64,000 nucleotides of DNA from Fluviicola sp. (GCA_029866325.1 JARWZO010000016.1:1-64000); one strand, 5' to 3'. Shown: positions 29,350 through 39,146, counted from the stretch's first letter. Numbers and translations: made by a program. The notes: generated by a model not told the origin, from the letters alone.

Positions 29350-31320
29350 CTAGGATGTCCGTTGCAACACAACCTTCCCGCTTACCCAGGTTTTACCCAA
29401 CGGGTATCGAATAAGGTAAATTCCCGTAGCGTATTCACTCAAATCAATTTGAATGGTGCGATCTTTCTCTAGATTCGTCAACACTTGTAATACTTTCCCG
29501 CTGAGATCCGTAACATAGAGTTCGGTAATATCTACATCTGCGGTAATGTTTACAATACCGTTGGTCGGATTCGGATAATAATTCCATTTTACCGAAACGG
29601 AGTCTCTTGGTGTTTCATGAGGATCGACCACTACCACATTTCCTGCGGTATCCAATGAATCGGCTGGCGGCGGATAAGCCACTATAGAATCAGGATATGG
29701 CAAGTCGAGGTTTGGTAATTGTTGTTCGCAATCGGGCATGTAGGTATAACTTTTCAGAATACGAACCATCAATTTATTCAATGTTTCCACATCAAATTGG
29801 TCAGTTGTAGGCGCAATGTGCGAATCACCGATACCGCTATGATCCGTCAAAAAAGTATACGTTCCGTTTGTTCCCAAGGCAATAGAACGCATGAGGTATT
29901 CCGTTCCTTTGTCAATACCACTGGCGCCGATTGGTACAATGCGAATGCCTTTTTCGGCTGCTTGCAAAATCAAGCGTTGCAATTTTTCTTGTACTTGTGG
30001 ATTTTTGTGCGGAGGTGCATCCAGAATCAAAAACAACACACGTGTACGGGCATTTTCGCTCCAGTGTAAACCGTTGATGGCTGAATCGAGGGCAATTTCA
30101 ACCGCTTCTTCATAATCACCACCACCACCGGCAGATTGCTGCGAAATGTAGTCAACCGATGAAGATAAAATACGGTCGAAGTCCATGCTGCGCGTTGTAT
30201 AGATCTCATTGGCTCCGGCATCGCGGTAAAACACATTCGCAAAGCGGAAATTGAGTTTCGAGCTGATTTGTTTGGATTGGAAAATAATATCGTTTAATTC
30301 GGCTTGTAAGTAACTCAATTCGTCACCCATCGAACCGGTAGCATCTACCACAAATGCGATATCTACATTTTCGCTTGCCTCACAGGTTACGTCCAATACC
30401 AAGTGATTCATACTTTTCTCAAACGGTTTCACATCATTGATTTTGGAAATCTTACCATTGTAATCCACTTCGATGAAAAGACCTTGCGGAATCTCCGGAT
30501 TTACGTTCAACATCGTGAGCCACATTTCAGCTTTTCCGGTATTGTCGGTACGCGATTTGAATACCACGGAACCATCGCCTTTCATCAATCGCACCAAGGC
30601 ATCAGCAAGTGGAATACCATTTTGATTGTGCAATTCCAAGGTGTATCTTCCTTTTGGCGCGATGTTCCACACTTTCTGGTAATAGCTCAGTACGTTTCCG
30701 TTGTTGGTGTAATCCTGCCACAGGTTCCATTTCGCAAAATCGTTGATTTCTCCGGCAGTTAAGGCGCCGCTTCTACCCGGCAAACTTGGAATGCCGTCTG
30801 TATTCATCGATCCGCTGAGACCGGGACGAACTTCTCCAACGGTATGTTCATCGGGATAAAACCGTCTTGTATCATCCGATCCTTTACTTTTCGCATAACC
30901 ATCCGTAACGGGAGCTCCACTTAAATACTTTGCATTGATTTTTGCCATTTCATCTTTTTCACTACTCGAAGCGGCTTCCATTGCTTTGTTTAGATCGGTT
31001 CTAGCTTTTTGTTTAGCCGGATCTTCAGTCACTGTAAAATCGAGTTTTTCGTCGCGGCGAACACGAATTTCTTTGGTAATGGGTGTGTAACCGGAGTAAT
31101 TGACGACGCATTTATACACGCCCGTATCGAGCGCTACGTTGAAATTACCTTCGCGATCCGTCAAAACGGAGGCTACCAACTTTTCGCCTTGGTAAATATC
31201 TACGTTCCCGTAACCCAACGATTCATTGGTTCTGGCAGCGTTAAGATTACCGTTGATGGATTGTGAAAAACCGCTTTGGACAAAAAAGCCGAACGTCAAA
31301 AAAAGGAAAAACTGTTTCAT
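29350..31320 (-). CDS. Secreted von Willebrand A domain protein with T9SS sorting domain (656 aa)
   Basis: A signal peptide ends near SGFSQ (residue about 20). Residues about 21-92 form a carboxypeptidase-regulatory-like beta domain (GNLNAARTNESLGYGNVDIY, LTDREGNFNVALDTGVYKC). A von Willebrand A domain begins near 320 with a MIDAS-like DATGSMGDE, where Thr replaces the first Ser of the usual DxSxS. The C-terminus (NYYPNPTNGIVNI, LYVTDLSGKVLQVL, LSEYATGIYLIRY) is a type A T9SS sorting domain. The protein is likely displayed on the cell surface and may bind metal-dependent partners or take part in adhesion (inferred). Single gene with its own convergent terminator. Confidence 0.88.
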   Translation of the reverse strand: MKQFFLFLTFGFFVQSGFSQSINGNLNAARTNESLGYGNVDIYQGEKLVASVLTDREGNFNVALDTGVYKCVVNYSGYTPITKEIRVRRDEKLDFTVTEDPAKQKARTDLNKAMEAASSSEKDEMAKINAKYLSGAPVTDGYAKSKGSDDTRRFYPDEHTVGEVRPGLSGSMNTDGIPSLPGRSGALTAGEINDFAKWNLWQDYTNNGNVLSYYQKVWNIAPKGRYTLELHNQNGIPLADALVRLMKGDGSVVFKSRTDNTGKAEMWLTMLNVNPEIPQGLFIEVDYNGKISKINDVKPFEKSMNHLVLDVTCEASENVDIAFVVDATGSMGDELSYLQAELNDIIFQSKQISSKLNFRFANVFYRDAGANEIYTTRSMDFDRILSSSVDYISQQSAGGGGDYEEAVEIALDSAINGLHWSENARTRVLFLILDAPPHKNPQVQEKLQRLILQAAEKGIRIVPIGASGIDKGTEYLMRSIALGTNGTYTFLTDHSGIGDSHIAPTTDQFDVETLNKLMVRILKSYTYMPDCEQQLPNLDLPYPDSIVAYPPPADSLDTAGNVVVVDPHETPRDSVSVKWNYYPNPTNGIVNITADVDITELYVTDLSGKVLQVLTNLEKDRTIQIDLSEYATGIYLIRYPLGKTWVSGKVVLQRTS

Positions 31321-31386
31321 GATGCTGTGTTTGAGAGGTTAATACAGCCCATGGTTTATTTGGTTCAATTTGAGTTAGACAGTTTT

Positions 31387-31499
31387 TAAGTTTCATGAGT
31401 TTTTCAGTTCAATGAGTTGTAAACTTCGTAAAGCTCAACTGACAATTCTTGAATGTTTGAAACCGATAACTTACAAAACTGAAAAACTCATGAAACTTA
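31387..31499. repeat. Inverted repeat, 23-bp arms around a 67-bp loop
   Basis: The left arm (31387-31409) starts TAAGTTTCATGAG and ends TTTCAGTT; the right arm (31477-31499) is its exact reverse complement. A degenerate third copy of the arm follows at 31501-31523 (AAACTCAAGAAACTTAAAAA). It lies in the 209-bp space between two minus-strand genes and contains no reading frame of note. Confidence 0.85.
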
Positions 31500-31529
31500 G
31501 AAACTCAAGAAACTTAAAAAACTATAGAA

Positions 31530-34217
31530 CTAGTCAACAATAAACTCTTCCTCCTTTTCTTTCTCCTGCTGTTGCTTGAGTTTTTTGGTTTTTTCGCGGA
31601 GTTTTTCCAATGTTTTATTCGTTCGTTTTTTCTCTTCTGCCGGATCAATGGTTTCTTCTTTGTCGAAGTTTAAACGCAATTCTTCATGCGGTTGCTTCAC
31701 TTTGGGTTCGTAGCCTTTGATGGTGGAATCTTTTTTAAACAACCCGAACTCGGTTTTCAAGATAGACATTGCCTCTTGTTTGGCTGCTTCACGATTTTCT
31801 TTTGCCTGTTCTTTTTTGCTCTGGCCATCCCACACTATGGTAGGATTGTTCATTGAACCATACATACGCACATACAACCTGATTCCCGTTTCGTCATCGA
31901 TCACTTCGCCAAACTCCGATTCATCTCTTGCGATTTTCAGATCGCGTAGTCGGAACGCAAACTTGTAGTCAACTATGTTGTCAAAGGAATGCGTGCCTTC
32001 CGCTGTAATATCAAGTGCCGATGAATTGATCACCATTGATGGAATAATGATGTTACTATTGCTAATATAAATGGTGTTTTCAAGTGTTTCAAATGAAATA
32101 TCATTGAGTTTTCCTTCCAGCGCTTCAATTTCGCGTTTTTTAAGCACCAATCGCGTTTTGGGAGTTTTTAAACTAGCCGTTAATTCTTTAAACGCCAACA
32201 CATTGGTCAATTTTCCGTTGGTCACTTTCAGGTGAATCTGCGATACGATGCGATCTTTCAAAATACCGTTTCGCATATCAAAGGGCGCTTTCAGGTCCAT
32301 TTCCACTTCTGCTTTACCTGAAATATTGTCGGAAGTAATAACTTCTTGCTCAAAATTGTTCCATTCCTTGAACAAAGGCTTGAATTTCAAATCTTTTGAA
32401 TGGAGATTGGTTGCCATTTCGAAAAATTCGGGAGCGGTTTCAACCACGGCAAACGTTCCCTGAACGGAAGCTTCGGCATTTCGTCCAAACAATTGCTCGA
32501 TCACGATACTGCGGTGACCCACGTTCATGTTTCCGTGAATTTCTTTGAATTGATGTTCGCCAAGTGTAATATTTCCCACATCCAAGCGCACATCACCATC
32601 GATCATGGTTGGCAACAACCAATCGCGAATTGCTGCTTCTGAAACTTCACCCCCGCTTTCCTCGTTGTTGTTGAAATCGGCCAAGTCGATCAAACGACTT
32701 TGAGCAATTACTGTTACTGCAAGGTTTGATTTATCTTGCAAGAATTGATCAATGTGATCAAAATGTCCGTTGAGCTTTAAATCTGATCGCCCTAACTTAA
32801 CCGAAAGGTTTTCCAACGCAGCTTCGTGCCGGTCTAAAATCACTTTACCGTTGATTTGTTCAAATTTGCGCGCATCTCCCGTTAACTTAAGCGCTACTTC
32901 CTGCATGACTGCCGTGCCCGAACCGTCTTCTACTTCCACCGTTTGTTCACCCGATTGATCGGAAACGGTCGCTAGAGCAAAACGTGTGTCTACATTCACA
33001 TTTCCGGTAAGGGTTTCAATTTTCGGTAAACGGAACAAGGCGTGCAATACTGCCAGATTCACTGATCCATGCGCATCACCGGTATAACGCGGAGCCGAAA
33101 ATTTCCGAATGGCCAAATGGCCGATAAACGGTCCGCCAACGGTTCGAAAAGCTACTTTTTTGAGGTTCACTTCTTCTTTGTCTTTTCCTTTCATCGTGGA
33201 ATAATTTCCATCGACCTGCAGGTTACTAATGCGAAGATTTTGAGTCGGCTCTATCAGTTTTCCGTTTTTGACGTTGAAGGAACAATCGATATACGGATAG
33301 GCATCTACGCCCAATTCGCTGTTTACTTTCAGCATAAAACTAGCAGTGCCACTACCTTTAAATCGATCCAAGTGTTCTGTTTCTTTTACCGACAAATGAT
33401 TCGCCACTTCAGTAAGCGACAATTCGGTAGCCGAAAGCTTGGCGCGAACCGAGTTACTATCTACAAAAACGCTAATGTTAAAAGGCAATCCTGCCAAGTG
33501 TAAAATGCCATTGGGAAGTGAAACCGTGTTTTTGACTTTGTCGATGTGAATGTCAACAACCGTAGTTGCGGGTTGGTTTACGACAATCGGAATTTGACCG
33601 TTTTGAAGTTTTCTGATCTGAAAAGCAGCTTCGGTGTGCATGGTAAAGCGCTTGTCGGTAAATTTTCCACGCAGGTTCAATTGCTTGAAATCCGTAGAAT
33701 AAGTCTGTTCCTGCAAGGCATTGGTGTAACTGAACCGCAAATCGCTTATGGCAATCGATTTCAGCGTCAATTCAAAGGCAGACGCTTTGGTATCTTCAGA
33801 CGTTTTCACGATGTCGTAATTGACCTTGCCTTTTTTATTGACTTTCAGCTGCAGTGTTCCGGGGCTTACTTCTATCGATTTGACATTGTAGTTTTCATTC
33901 CAGATATCAATCGGGTTGAACTTCATGCGGATCATTTCCGAATACAGCAAAGTATCGCGGTGTGTGGCATGAGGCAATGCGTCGGGAATAAATACATCGT
34001 GAAAATCGAGTGAAACATTCGGGAAGGTTTTCCAAAAAGTGATGTCTACTTTCGATACTTCTACTTTCGCCTTTAGGTTTTTGTTGATTTCACCGATGGC
34101 ATAGTCAACAATTTCATCGTGAAAGATGTAAAGCCCGGCCGAAATGAGCAAAACGATACTTATAATGGTTCCGAAAAACCATTTCACCGTGCGTTTTAGC
34201 CATTTTGGGAAGTGCAT
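31530..34217 (-). CDS. AsmA-like family inner-membrane protein (895 aa)
   Basis: The AsmA-like family are large envelope proteins with one N-terminal membrane helix and a long beta-groove periplasmic body, linked to outer-membrane biogenesis and phospholipid transport. Here the helix lies at about residues 12-30 (WFFGTIISIVLLISAGLYIF), followed by AIGEINKNLKAKVEVSKVDI and TFPNVSLDFHDV, characteristic of AsmA starts. Repeating beta segments continue to about 830. The C-terminal 60 residues are highly charged (KKRTNKTLEKLREKTKKLKQ) and probably helical. A perfect TAACTTTG element lies at 34229-34222, only 4 bases upstream of the ATG, so the transcript may be almost leaderless. Substrate unknown. 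Confidence 0.85.
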   Translation of the reverse strand: MHFPKWLKRTVKWFFGTIISIVLLISAGLYIFHDEIVDYAIGEINKNLKAKVEVSKVDITFWKTFPNVSLDFHDVFIPDALPHATHRDTLLYSEMIRMKFNPIDIWNENYNVKSIEVSPGTLQLKVNKKGKVNYDIVKTSEDTKASAFELTLKSIAISDLRFSYTNALQEQTYSTDFKQLNLRGKFTDKRFTMHTEAAFQIRKLQNGQIPIVVNQPATTVVDIHIDKVKNTVSLPNGILHLAGLPFNISVFVDSNSVRAKLSATELSLTEVANHLSVKETEHLDRFKGSGTASFMLKVNSELGVDAYPYIDCSFNVKNGKLIEPTQNLRISNLQVDGNYSTMKGKDKEEVNLKKVAFRTVGGPFIGHLAIRKFSAPRYTGDAHGSVNLAVLHALFRLPKIETLTGNVNVDTRFALATVSDQSGEQTVEVEDGSGTAVMQEVALKLTGDARKFEQINGKVILDRHEAALENLSVKLGRSDLKLNGHFDHIDQFLQDKSNLAVTVIAQSRLIDLADFNNNEESGGEVSEAAIRDWLLPTMIDGDVRLDVGNITLGEHQFKEIHGNMNVGHRSIVIEQLFGRNAEASVQGTFAVVETAPEFFEMATNLHSKDLKFKPLFKEWNNFEQEVITSDNISGKAEVEMDLKAPFDMRNGILKDRIVSQIHLKVTNGKLTNVLAFKELTASLKTPKTRLVLKKREIEALEGKLNDISFETLENTIYISNSNIIIPSMVINSSALDITAEGTHSFDNIVDYKFAFRLRDLKIARDESEFGEVIDDETGIRLYVRMYGSMNNPTIVWDGQSKKEQAKENREAAKQEAMSILKTEFGLFKKDSTIKGYEPKVKQPHEELRLNFDKEETIDPAEEKKRTNKTLEKLREKTKKLKQQQEKEKEEEFIVD

Positions 34218-34569
34218 ACTTCAAAGTTAAGGAACGCCGACACTGTGTTGACATGTGTTTCAATAAGTAATCAACGCGCGATTCTTAATTTGTTTCAAGA
34301 ATTCCCGCGAATTGCAGGAATCTTTGTTTCCCACAAAGAATATTAAAGGCAATTCCCACAGATTCGCAGATTTTTTGCGCTCCTAACGGCAGCGCTAAAT
34401 GATCTGTAAACCATTACCCATGCGCTATTCCACAATAAACAGCGGTTGTAAAAAAGCGAGTACGTTAGGCGAGCCCTATCTGTGCATCTGTGGGAGGCAA
34501 CTCATTGGTAAGTCAATGTATTTCAAAAGAAATCACATGTGAATCAAGTCTATTCTTTATTTTTCAGTC
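34218..34569. other. Divergent intergenic region holding a dispersed repeat
   Basis: 352 bp between the AsmA-like gene and the phosphatase gene. It holds the -7 element of the AsmA-like gene (34222-34229), the imperfect palindrome ATTCC...GGAAT near 34301-34321, and a copy of the CCCACAGAT repeat (listed separately). The last 70 bp before the phosphatase start show no clear promoter. Confidence 0.5.
34331..34496. repeat. Dispersed CCCACAGAT inverted-repeat element, copy 1
   Basis: Terminal arms CCCACAGATTCGCAGAT (34355-34371) and ATCTGTGCATCTGTGGG (34478-34494) are an imperfect inverted repeat. Inside, GCGCTCCTAACGGCAGCGCT lies near the left arm and GCGAGTACGTTAGGCGAGC near the right arm. 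The same pieces occur in a second copy at 39141-39264 in the opposite orientation, while the flank CCACAAAGAAT (34331-34341 here) keeps the same orientation in both. Confidence 0.8.
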
Positions 34570-36459
34570 GTGAAACAACAAAAGAGTATACTTCGTCAGC
34601 TTCTTGTTAACATCCTACTGCCAGTGTTGGGATTGTTTTTGGTTGTTTTTTTCCTCACTTACCGCTATAACCTCAACAAACTGGAAAGCGATTCGCGTGA
34701 ACAAAAAGCCAACATTGTAGCAGAAACGAAGAATCTGATAGCGTATTTCGATTATGCCATGCGCTCGCACGAACGTTCATTTATTGATCGGATGCACCAA
34801 ACTGCAGATAGCCTACAAAAGCGTTTTACCGGGATTCGGCATCCGGAACAGGTAGATTTGTATGAAATCAGCCGTCAATTGGGACTGGATACTTCGCGGG
34901 AACATATTTATCTCATCAATCGAAAATTGGTCATCGTAAATACCACCTTTCCGAAAGATCTAGGGTTGGATTTCACGAAACTGAGTGACAACTATCTTTC
35001 TTTTTTCGGTGATCTTTTCCGGGTTGGGCGTTTCAAAGAAGATCGTTTCGGGCTGGAAATGAACACGGGACGCATCAAAAAATATGCTTTTTTAGCCACG
35101 AAAGACAAGAAATACATTATTGAATTGGGTTTTTATTCACCTGAGGCGGAAAACTATAGAAAGTTGTTACTTACGAAAATAGAATCATTAGGCAAACGCT
35201 ATTCGGGGATTGAGAAAGTAAATCTGTACCTAGGCGTAAAAGGAGCTCCGGATATCAACATGACCGACAAGCGCCAGATTAAAGCATATTTGAAGTGTTT
35301 GGAAAGTAAAAAACCGCAAGTGCTAATCACCGACAACGATCAAACCAAACACATAGAACAAACGGAATATTTATTTCTACCCGTATTGGAAACCAAGCTC
35401 TATGGAGGTTACATCCTTCAATTGAACACGAACAATTCGCAGGAACAATTTCTATTAAGCGAATTGTTTTGGCGCTTTCTGATTTTCTTTTTGTTGACCG
35501 GTATTATTCTTTCATTCATTGTGTACATCCGCGCAAAAAAAATAACCCGCCCGATCGTGCAGCTTTCCGAAATGACCAAAACGGTTAACTCCGTAAATCT
35601 GATGGAACACATCAACATTAAGGGAAGTTCAGAACTGGCGGCACTTTCGGAGAATTTCAACAATATGATTGATTCATTGCGTGTTTCTTATGAAGGCCTT
35701 GAAGAGAAAGTGGTCATCAGAACAAATGAATTATTTCAGCAAAAAGCACTAGTAGAACATAAAAATCAGGAGATTGTTGATAGTATCAATTATGCCCGTT
35801 TTATACAACTGGCAATGCTTCCTCCTAAGCTTGAAATCACATCGTATTTCAATGATTCATGCGTTTATTATGCGCCAAAAGACATTATTGCGGGTGATTT
35901 TTACTGGTTCGATCATGCAAATGATACTTCGTGGTTTGCTGTTGCAGATTGCACCGGTCATGGAGTTCCGGGAGCTATGGTAAGTGTTTTATGCATCAAT
36001 GCACTTCATCAGCAACTCGCGGAAGACAGAACCATTTCTGCTGGAATATTATTGGATAAAGTCCGTGATTTTGTGGTAAAAACACTCCATAAAGAACAAG
36101 GATCTATCAAAGACGGCATGGATATTTCGCTTTGTTCCTATCATCATCCGTCCAAACAATTACAATGGTCGGGAGCTAACAATGCACTGTGGTTGGTAAG
36201 AAACGGAGAACTGATTCCTTATCTTCCAAATAAACAACCTATTGGACTATTTGACAACGCCGAACCGTTTACTACACATCAGTTACAACTGAAAACAAAT
36301 GACTTAATTGTGCTTTTTACAGATGGCTATGCTGATCAATTCGGAGGTCCGAAAGGAAAAAAATACAAGTATGCCCCATTAAAGGAACTAATTGTTTCTC
36401 ATTCCAATATTCCTACAAAAGAACTTGAATCATTGCTGGAACAAACTTTTACTGATTGA
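34570..36459 (+). CDS. HAMP/SpoIIE-type PP2C serine phosphatase, cut short by an in-frame TGA (629 aa)
   Basis: Membrane-bound regulator with an output domain that dephosphorylates Ser/Thr, usually of anti-sigma antagonists. GTG start. Membrane helices lie at about residues 13-32 and 300-322 around an extracytoplasmic sensor. HAMP follows (KKITRPIVQLSEMTKTVNSV), then a short coiled coil and the SpoIIE phosphatase from about 420 with metal ligands in AGDFYWF and ADCTGHGVPGAMVS, and VLFTDGYADQFGG near 590. Translation stops at TGA 36457-36459 after LLEQTFTD, but the same frame continues KGNLEQTDDVCVMAIRISE to TAA at 36517-36519. The family normally has Trp at the stop position and a metal-binding Asp pair in the lost part, so the gene is probably damaged or read through. 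Confidence 0.88.
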   Translation: MKQQKSILRQLLVNILLPVLGLFLVVFFLTYRYNLNKLESDSREQKANIVAETKNLIAYFDYAMRSHERSFIDRMHQTADSLQKRFTGIRHPEQVDLYEISRQLGLDTSREHIYLINRKLVIVNTTFPKDLGLDFTKLSDNYLSFFGDLFRVGRFKEDRFGLEMNTGRIKKYAFLATKDKKYIIELGFYSPEAENYRKLLLTKIESLGKRYSGIEKVNLYLGVKGAPDINMTDKRQIKAYLKCLESKKPQVLITDNDQTKHIEQTEYLFLPVLETKLYGGYILQLNTNNSQEQFLLSELFWRFLIFFLLTGIILSFIVYIRAKKITRPIVQLSEMTKTVNSVNLMEHINIKGSSELAALSENFNNMIDSLRVSYEGLEEKVVIRTNELFQQKALVEHKNQEIVDSINYARFIQLAMLPPKLEITSYFNDSCVYYAPKDIIAGDFYWFDHANDTSWFAVADCTGHGVPGAMVSVLCINALHQQLAEDRTISAGILLDKVRDFVVKTLHKEQGSIKDGMDISLCSYHHPSKQLQWSGANNALWLVRNGELIPYLPNKQPIGLFDNAEPFTTHQLQLKTNDLIVLFTDGYADQFGGPKGKKYKYAPLKELIVSHSNIPTKELESLLEQTFTD

Positions 36460-36604
36460 AAAGGTAATCTTGAGCAAACAGATGATGTGTGTGTAATGGC
36501 TATTAGGATAAGTGAATAACTCAAAAAAGGCGATTAAATTCAGTCAGTAAAATCCTTGGTTAGATAATTTATTGATAATTTCACCAAAATTAAATTGAGC
36601 TATA

Positions 36605-37963
36605 ATGTTAAAAAAACCGCCTTTATTTCTATTACTCCTTGTAGTAATATTCATCACTAACACTGTTTCCGCTCAAACCGAATTAAAAGCCGATGGTGGT
36701 ACGTTCGAAGAAATAGCGCCTTGGGGAGATGGCTATCTTGGGGTTGTCAAAACACAAGCTGTTGCAGTAGTTCCGAAATTTCGATTGTTTCAATACTTTG
36801 ATAAAAACGGTGTACTAAAATGGAACAAAAAAATTATCCCGTTCAACTTTTTTAATACTACTGTTTGTCACCCTGAATCTGATCACGCTTACTTCGTAAA
36901 TATGCCCTTTGCCAAAACAGCCGCTACCGAAAAAACGTCTAAAACTGAGTTTCTTACTATTCACCAAATTGATCGATCTGGAAATGTAATTGAAAAATCA
37001 CTAACATATACAGATGAATTAAAGCCACTTGCAGATAACCTAAAAGATCTGAATCGATCATACATTGGATCAGTCAAAGATGGTTTTGTGATTGTTGTAT
37101 CCGCAGCACCAACATCATATTTTGTTGTTCGGGTAGATAGCAAGTTAAATGTTACAACCCAAACGATTGATGTCGAATGGGATGAAAGTAAATTTATTGA
37201 CCGCAAATTGTCTTTACCTAAGTTTGCCATTAATGATGACTACTTTACCATCATTCAGCTCAAAGTAGTTGAGGATAAAATTGAGGCCACAATGAATACA
37301 ATGAGCCTTTCTGATATAACGAATGTAACAACAACACGCAATCAACTTGCTTTTGACGATTACGCCTTCCACTACAATGTAGGAACTGACGTCAACTATT
37401 CAATTAGTGAAAAACAATTCGTCGAACACATGCGAGAAGATTGGAAAGGAAACACAATCTACAATTACACAACCCTAGGTTCGTATTTAGATTTCAATTA
37501 TGTTGGAGATCAGTTGAAATGTTATGGCTATTATAAAAATGTGAATTCAAGCACAGAAAAAGTAGAGAAAGAAGGCGTTTTGTTATACACGCTAAACCCC
37601 AAAGAAGAAACCGTTGTAGAACCAAATCCTATCGCGGTAAATGGGGATGAAAATGGCTCATTACGCCTCGGCTATTTTTGGGGCAAAGAAGATGAATTTG
37701 TTGCGGTTTCTCTTCAAAGGAATTACAACTTTGTTTTAGTAAGCTCATTAGAAGAAGAAAAAAAAATCAAAGGGAATGTATCTACTCCTCAAGTATTTGC
37801 ATCTTTTATTACTGGCAAAGAAGTGAATGAAAAAGATGAATTAAACGCCATAGCGAAAATAGGAATCCATTATGTTGGACTTAAGTTTCAAGGCATCGAT
37901 GATTATTTCGTAAAAAACGGATTAGGAACATCAGTAAGAAAAGTAACCATTTACGAATATTAA
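36605..37963 (+). CDS. Secreted protein of unknown function (452 aa)
   Basis: The signal peptide (PLFLLLLVVIFITNTVSAQ) has likely cleavage after SAQ. The mature sequence has repeated short beta segments (GDGYLGVVKTQAVAV, FRLFQYFDKNGVLKW, VGDQLKCYGYYKNV) that suggest a beta-propeller or similar fold, but no named family is recognised. There is no sorting domain at the C-terminus, which ends GLGTSVRKVTIYEY, so it may stay periplasmic. It is transcribed alone downstream of the phosphatase gene and ends before a terminator hairpin. Confidence 0.75.
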   Translation: MLKKPPLFLLLLVVIFITNTVSAQTELKADGGTFEEIAPWGDGYLGVVKTQAVAVVPKFRLFQYFDKNGVLKWNKKIIPFNFFNTTVCHPESDHAYFVNMPFAKTAATEKTSKTEFLTIHQIDRSGNVIEKSLTYTDELKPLADNLKDLNRSYIGSVKDGFVIVVSAAPTSYFVVRVDSKLNVTTQTIDVEWDESKFIDRKLSLPKFAINDDYFTIIQLKVVEDKIEATMNTMSLSDITNVTTTRNQLAFDDYAFHYNVGTDVNYSISEKQFVEHMREDWKGNTIYNYTTLGSYLDFNYVGDQLKCYGYYKNVNSSTEKVEKEGVLLYTLNPKEETVVEPNPIAVNGDENGSLRLGYFWGKEDEFVAVSLQRNYNFVLVSSLEEEKKIKGNVSTPQVFASFITGKEVNEKDELNAIAKIGIHYVGLKFQGIDDYFVKNGLGTSVRKVTIYEY

Positions 37964-37985
37964 TTGTTCTTCAATAAAGAAAAGC

Positions 37986-38017
37986 AAGGTCATCAATCTC
38001 AGGTTGATGGCCTTTTT
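37986..38017 (+). terminator. Rho-independent terminator
   Basis: AAGGTCATCAA (37986-37996) pairs with TTGATGGCCTT (38004-38014), with one T-G wobble and a 7-base loop, followed by a run of T. It serves the plus-strand gene ending at 37963 and may also stop the convergent minus-strand gene. Confidence 0.8.
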
Positions 38018-38037
38018 CTTGCCAAACGGTTAATCCT

Positions 38038-39114
38038 TTACCAATGCATTGTTTTCCGAACAAACACTTCCAACTCATTGGCAATGGATTGATGCTCGCC
38101 TGCCGTTGGATGAAAGGTGCATCCTGATCGATACATGCCCGCATAGGAAAATGGCAACACCTTATTATCACCTGTTTGATTCAACGCCTTAGCAATGGAA
38201 AAAATGTAATTTTTCATCACCGGTTTTAGTTCGGTATTGGCCATTGGGCTGGCACAGCAAATAATGGTTGACGTTTGATACCGCTGACGAATTGTTTTCA
38301 GAAAATCTATATACGTACTGCAAAAGATGGTAGAATCCTGCAAACCGTCGTTTTGTCCCAACGTAATTACCACCAAATCGGGATCTTTTCCGGGATGTTT
38401 CCATGTTTCACCGTTTTTCCGCAAGTCAATGCGATCATATACCTCGGGCATGGTGATTTGCGAACCGCAGCATGAACGCGACATGCCGATACCGGAAACG
38501 GCAGTCAATTCCCAATCTGCTTCTAAACGGCGCGAAAGTACGCATCCGAAACTCAGATAAGCATTGTGCTTATCGTACCATTGACCTTCGCCACACGTTA
38601 GTTGCGACTCATCGTTGCCGTTACCGCATGTAATGGAATCACCGATAAATTCAATGGAGCGATTTTTTGGTGGAAGCGGAAAAATGGAAGCGCAACTCAT
38701 TCCTACAAATTCAATATAGCCGATTGCGGCTTCGGTGTTTTTGCAAATGAGTAAGGTGTGTTTGGTGTCAGCCAAATCATCGGCTATCAGAATCACATTC
38801 CGTTCGGCCTTGAGTTGAATGCGTTGCGGCGGTAAATCATCGATCACCACTTCTATGTAATTGTGATGTGTTCCGTATTTAACCTCGTCCTGAATTTCTA
38901 TTTCGCAAAACGTTCCTGTAAACCCCACTTCAACAGCTGTTCCGGGAGCCCAGCAACGCGCAAATTGTTGATGAATGGTATCAAACCGTCCCATCAGCAG
39001 AAAGGCTTCATGATCGGCACCAAAAAAGCGAATCCCTTCTTTTTCAGTACGTAAACCGTAGATTGAAACACAGGAGGAAAGTAGTAATAGACTCAATAGA
39101 AAAGGCCATCGCAT
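38038..39114 (-). CDS. SGNH/GDSL esterase lipoprotein, carbohydrate esterase family 2-like (358 aa)
   Basis: Likely removes acetyl groups from polysaccharides. The start is ATG at 39114 rather than TTG at 39120. A lipoprotein signal (FLLSLLLLSSC) puts it on a membrane. The N-terminal beta domain (about 30-140) resembles the jelly-roll of family 2 esterases (WAPGTAVEVGFTGTFCEIE). The SGNH domain has the nucleophile block IEFIGDSITCGNGND (about 160), the VVITLGQNDG block (about 250) and the catalytic His in FHPTAGEHQ (about 336). A promoter with TTG (39146-39144) and TACTTTTG (39125-39118) sits 3 bases before the ATG, so the message may be nearly leaderless. No polysaccharide utilisation genes are nearby. 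Confidence 0.87.
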   Translation of the reverse strand: MRWPFLLSLLLLSSCVSIYGLRTEKEGIRFFGADHEAFLLMGRFDTIHQQFARCWAPGTAVEVGFTGTFCEIEIQDEVKYGTHHNYIEVVIDDLPPQRIQLKAERNVILIADDLADTKHTLLICKNTEAAIGYIEFVGMSCASIFPLPPKNRSIEFIGDSITCGNGNDESQLTCGEGQWYDKHNAYLSFGCVLSRRLEADWELTAVSGIGMSRSCCGSQITMPEVYDRIDLRKNGETWKHPGKDPDLVVITLGQNDGLQDSTIFCSTYIDFLKTIRQRYQTSTIICCASPMANTELKPVMKNYIFSIAKALNQTGDNKVLPFSYAGMYRSGCTFHPTAGEHQSIANELEVFVRKTMHW

Positions 39115-39117
39115 GGG

Positions 39118-39146
39118 CAAAAGTAACGAAAGATTCTAATCCACAA
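39118..39146 (-). promoter_or_regulatory. Predicted promoter of the SGNH esterase gene
   Basis: Minus strand TTG (39146-39144), 18 nt, TACTTTTG (39125-39118), which is an exact TAnnTTTG. The TTG falls inside the CCACAAAGAAT flank of the adjoining repeat element. The -7 box ends 3 bases before the ATG. Confidence 0.5.
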
